DNA from: Myxococcota bacterium
GTDB taxonomy: Bacteria > Myxococcota > XYA12-FULL-58-9 > JALHOP01
Reading direction: 5' to 3'
NCBI GenBank assembly: GCA_022842935.1
Contig: JALHOP010000010.1
Location: forward strand, 170,144-234,143
Length of the DNA: 64,000 bases
This document shows, piece by piece, positions 61,371-64,000 of the stretch. The notes under the pieces were generated by a model that saw nothing but the letters and a program-made list of their open reading frames with translations, ran no database searches and had not been told where the DNA came from. Numbering within the stretch: position 1 is the stretch's first letter; each line of letters begins with the position of its first letter. The position numbers and the translations under genes were made by a program.

Positions 61371-62156
61371 ATGCAGGTCACGGCCCCCCTTGGCGTCTTT
61401 GACTCCGGCATCGGCGGCTTGACCGTCGCCGCGGCCCTCATGCGGCGTCTCCCTGGAGAAGCACTCGCCTATCTTGGCGACACCGCAAGGGTGCCATACG
61501 GCACGAAGTCGCCCGAGGTCATTCGCCGCTATGCGCTTCGTTGCGCGCAGTTTTTGGTCGGGCAAGGCGCAAAGCTGGTGGTGATTGCTTGCAACACGGC
61601 GAGCGCGTGTGCCGTCGACGTGGTGCGGGACACCCTGGACATGCCGGTTGTCGGGGTCATCGAGCCCGGCGCGGCACTCGCTGCACGCACCACGAAGAAC
61701 GGTCGTGTCGGCGTCATCGGCACCGAGAGCACCATCAACAGCGGGTCGTACCAGCGCGCGCTCGCCGCCCACGACCCGCACATCGACGTGCTGACTGCGG
61801 CGTGCCCGCTTTTCGTGCCGCTAGCCGAAGAGGGCCTGGCCGGTCACCACGCCACACGCTTGCTCGCCGAAGAATACCTTCGCCCCTTGGTGGCGCGCGG
61901 CATCGACACCTTGGTACTCGGCTGCACGCACTATCCGCTGCTCGTACCCGTCATCGCGGACGTCTGCGGCAGCGGAGTGACCATCGTCAACAGCGCTGAC
62001 GCGGTCGCCGAGGCCGTGGCTACGAAGGTCGGAGCGTCGGGCGGCGGCCACCCGCGCCACAGGTTTTACGCCACGGACGTGAGCGACCGGGTGAAGCGGG
62101 TCGGCGGTGCGTTCCTGGGCAGCGTGCTCGAGCACGTCGAGCTCGTCGATTTGTAG
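61371..62156 (+). CDS. murI: Glutamate racemase
   Basis: A 261-aa racemase supplying D-glutamate for peptidoglycan. The paired acid/base sites are present: FDSGIGGLTV (D11), VIACNTASA (Cys74) and LVLGCTHYPLL (Cys185, H187). Standard length. It is divergent from the lipid enzyme gene across about 100 bases and converges with the next lipoprotein gene. Confidence 0.97.
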   Translation: MQVTAPLGVFDSGIGGLTVAAALMRRLPGEALAYLGDTARVPYGTKSPEVIRRYALRCAQFLVGQGAKLVVIACNTASACAVDVVRDTLDMPVVGVIEPGAALAARTTKNGRVGVIGTESTINSGSYQRALAAHDPHIDVLTAACPLFVPLAEEGLAGHHATRLLAEEYLRPLVARGIDTLVLGCTHYPLLVPVIADVCGSGVTIVNSADAVAEAVATKVGASGGGHPRHRFYATDVSDRVKRVGGAFLGSVLEHVELVDL

Positions 62157-62169
62157 GCTCAGTCGCGCG

Positions 62170-63024
62170 TCACTGTGTTCGTGGAGGAATGACCCGGGCC
62201 GAGACCGCAAACGCGTGGCCGTAGGCTGTGACGAAGTCGTTGTGGCGCTGATTGTCCTCGGGGGACTGCTTGACCATACGCGGCGCCATAAAGGTGATAT
62301 ACGCAGTGAGTGCCGGCGAGGTGGCCTCTTGCAGTCGCTTTTGTTCGGCCGGGTCGTCGCAGACGATATAACGCGCATACTGGTCGCGAATCGTCGCGGT
62401 TGCGGCCTGAACGGCGGGATCGGCGAAGTCCGGAAGCGAAGGCGTCGGCTGGACGCGTCGCACCTTCGCTGGCGGCGCCGGCTCGACCAACTCGGGCACG
62501 CCATAACGACGGCGATAGAACGGCACGAAGTCGGGGGCGGCGAACACCTTGCCGAAGATGTTCCCTCCGCTACTGCCGACAGTCTCGACCTCGGCGAACT
62601 CGTCATGCACCCCGTAGCGCCAGTCCTCATCGATAAACAGGCCGTCGTGAAGCCTGAACGGCCCGGTGAAGCGTTCGTTCCCGATGACGATCTTGTTCTG
62701 GAGCTTCGCGAAACCCTTCGCCGTTCGCGCGTCCGTCGCGTAGATTTCGTTCGCAACAACATAGTCGCCGAGCGTCGGGTTGATGAGCCCACCTTTGCGG
62801 CCCGCATACACGATGAAGTCGAGCTTACCGGTTGCTGGCGCCTCGAGGCTGTGCTTGCCAGGCTTGAGCGTCACCGCTTCGTCGGAACGTGCGGGAATGG
62901 TGTGTTGCGACCCATCGATGGTGACGGTCACCGGCGCATCCGTCGGATTGTCGATGCGGAAGGGAACGCTACCCGCGCAAGCCGTAAGCACCATTGCAAC
63001 GCTGGCTAAACCCACCCTGATCAT
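62170..63024 (-). CDS. Lipoprotein of unknown function
   Basis: A 284-aa predicted lipoprotein; ATG at 63024 (MIRVGLASVAMVLTACAG, lipobox) is preferred to the upstream frame start at 63063, which would bury the signal peptide. A short beta domain (FRIDNPTDAPVTVTIDG, IPARSDEAVTLKPGKHSL) resembles PEGA-like modules. A Pro-rich linker (PPAKVRRVQPTPS) and a helical C-terminal region with HNDFVTAYGHAFAV follow. No family recognised. Confidence 0.8.
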   Translation of the reverse strand: MIRVGLASVAMVLTACAGSVPFRIDNPTDAPVTVTIDGSQHTIPARSDEAVTLKPGKHSLEAPATGKLDFIVYAGRKGGLINPTLGDYVVANEIYATDARTAKGFAKLQNKIVIGNERFTGPFRLHDGLFIDEDWRYGVHDEFAEVETVGSSGGNIFGKVFAAPDFVPFYRRRYGVPELVEPAPPAKVRRVQPTPSLPDFADPAVQAATATIRDQYARYIVCDDPAEQKRLQEATSPALTAYITFMAPRMVKQSPEDNQRHNDFVTAYGHAFAVSARVIPPRTQ

Positions 63025-63083
63025 GTTCGGCACCTCGGTCCGGTCGGAGGAAAACAGAGACATGCTTCGTCGTCGCGCTCTCC

Positions 63084-63089
63084 TATACT
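63084..63089 (+). promoter_or_regulatory. -10-like box before the right-edge gene
   Basis: TATACT (5/6 match) ends 13 bases before the GTG at 63103. No good -35 is seen. If used, the transcript would have a leader of only a few bases. Confidence 0.35.
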
Positions 63090-63102
63090 AGAGTGCGCTC
63101 GC

Positions 63103-64000
63103 GTGGATGAGGGTCTAAGTCGGCGGGCATACGCTGCCATCGTATCAGGAGTTACTGTCTGGTTCGCCATCGCGGCGCTGCATGGCATCGCTGACGTATG
63201 GCTCTGGGGTCACAACGGCTTCAACGGCGCAGCGTTCTTCAACGGCGCGCGCAACAGCTTGCGCTTCGGCCTAGTCGGCCAAGCACTCTACCACTTCGAC
63301 ACCACGCCGCCGCATGCCGCGTCGCTCTACACACACCATCCACTCCTGGTGCATTTCCACCTCGTAGCCATGCAGTGGTTGCTTGGTTCCAGGGAGTGGG
63401 TCGGGCGCGCCGTGCCGGCCTTCTACAGCGTCGCGGACATCGTCGCGCTGGCTTGGGTGACCCGGCGCCACTGGTCACGTGCTGTGTCTGCAATGGCAGT
63501 CACAGCCTACGCGCTCACACCACTCAACCTGATCTTCGCCAACATGATCGACCACGAGCAAGGCTCGATCGCCTTCCTCCTACTGGCGCTCGACGGTGTC
63601 GCAACATGGTTCGCCACGGGGACACGGCGCTCGGCAGTTCAGACCTGTGCCGGCTTCGCGGTGGCGGCGCAGTGGGATTGGCCCGCCTACCCCATCGCCT
63701 TCTTCGTGTTTTGCGTGGCGGCATGGCGCGGTCGTCACCGCCTCCGCGCCGAGCTGTCATTTCTGATGCCGCTAGCGGTCACGATGCTCGTGTCCTTTGG
63801 GGCGTTCTTCGCGTGGATCTGGCGCACACATGGGAGCCTCGCCGATATGCGCGCGGCGCTGGCCATGCGGACTGGTGCCGTCGATGGTTATGCGGCGCGC
63901 CTCTGGGACCGCAGTCTCGACCTCTACGGTCCTGTTCTTCTCGCATTGCTGGCCGGCTGGATGTTGTGGGCAAGCAAGCGGAAGCGAGAGTCTCGCGACA
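63103..64000 (+). CDS. Multi-helix GT-C-like membrane protein (partial)
   Basis: The gene runs off the right edge; 299 codons are visible from GTG at 63103. The product has many hydrophobic helices (AAIVSGVTVWFAIAALHG, FLMPLAVTMLVSFGAFFAWI, GPVLLALLAGWMLW). A first periplasmic-type loop has NGFNGAAFFNGARNSLRFG and YTHHPLLVHF, as in ArnT/PMT-type GT-C glycosyltransferases, where a large loop after helix 1 carries the active site. The usual acidic Asp there is not clear. Frame and codon use are consistent throughout. Sugar transfer at the periplasmic face is a family-level inference. Confidence 0.75.
   Translation, partial: MDEGLSRRAYAAIVSGVTVWFAIAALHGIADVWLWGHNGFNGAAFFNGARNSLRFGLVGQALYHFDTTPPHAASLYTHHPLLVHFHLVAMQWLLGSREWVGRAVPAFYSVADIVALAWVTRRHWSRAVSAMAVTAYALTPLNLIFANMIDHEQGSIAFLLLALDGVATWFATGTRRSAVQTCAGFAVAAQWDWPAYPIAFFVFCVAAWRGRHRLRAELSFLMPLAVTMLVSFGAFFAWIWRTHGSLADMRAALAMRTGAVDGYAARLWDRSLDLYGPVLLALLAGWMLWASKRKRESRD

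Noticed and set aside
1-64000. tRNA, rRNA, transposase, integrase, CRISPR repeat or prophage genes
   Set aside because: No cloverleaf, conserved rRNA stretch, DDE transposase or integrase motif, or spaced direct repeat was seen in either strand on reading; a dedicated scan was not possible.

Overview
The window is GC-rich, densely coded chromosomal DNA from a Gram-negative bacterium with many lipoproteins. It most resembles a myxobacterium (Myxococcota). Pointers are a gene block matching the Myxococcus xanthus exopolysaccharide (EPS) locus, an ElbD-like ether-lipid megaenzyme, TonB with a Gly-Gly repeat, Cys-rich and FG-GAP lipoproteins, a bactofilin and a PilZ protein. No rRNA, tRNA, CRISPR array, insertion sequence or prophage was seen. 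This taxonomic reading is inference from gene content.

Layout. 1-3314 (minus): an energy-transduction operon, TPR lipoprotein > tonB > exbB > exbD > second exbD (cut by the left edge), with a good promoter at 3286-3314. 3447-8859: sppA, an ATP-grasp enzyme, msrA, then an alkaline ceramidase coupled to a repeat-domain lipoprotein. 8969-14363 (minus): an APC permease followed by a maltose-type ABC importer whose binding protein and first permease are fused in one chain. 14465-15325: a Cys-rich lipoprotein.

15322-33387: the polysaccharide region. It opens with a degenerate CpsD/Wze-like ATPase lacking the P-loop lysine, a WecG/TagA glycosyltransferase and a GT4 enzyme. A plus-strand run follows in the order known from M. 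xanthus: epsZ, wzx, epsY (short OPX), epsX (beta-barrel), a 60-aa membrane protein, epsW (receiver), epsV (PCP), epsU (GT2). Then come an unknown minus-strand protein, a GH44 hydrolase (EpsB-like), two hexapeptide acetyltransferases flanking a GT2 (EpsC/D/E-like) and a small lipoprotein. Together they can prime, extend, acetylate, flip and export a polysaccharide. No convincing Wzy polymerase is present, so the locus is probably split or continues elsewhere.

33394-50967: mixed genes. These include a TANGO2/NRDE protein, an isopropylmalate/homocitrate-synthase-like enzyme, a PEGA lipoprotein, a cassette of small unknown genes (64, 53 and 184 aa plus a lipoprotein), a PqqD-like/HlyD adaptor fusion, a ChaN-like protein, bactofilin, PilZ, a HAD 5'-nucleotidase, an SGNH lipoprotein, a divergent enolase, two unknown envelope proteins and thioredoxin reductase.

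51046-64000: a 1415-aa FG-GAP lipoprotein, a DUF1428 protein, an SDR coupled to the 1490-aa reductase/AMP-ligase/ACP/PlsC enzyme, glutamate racemase, a lipoprotein, and a GT-C-like membrane protein cut by the right edge.
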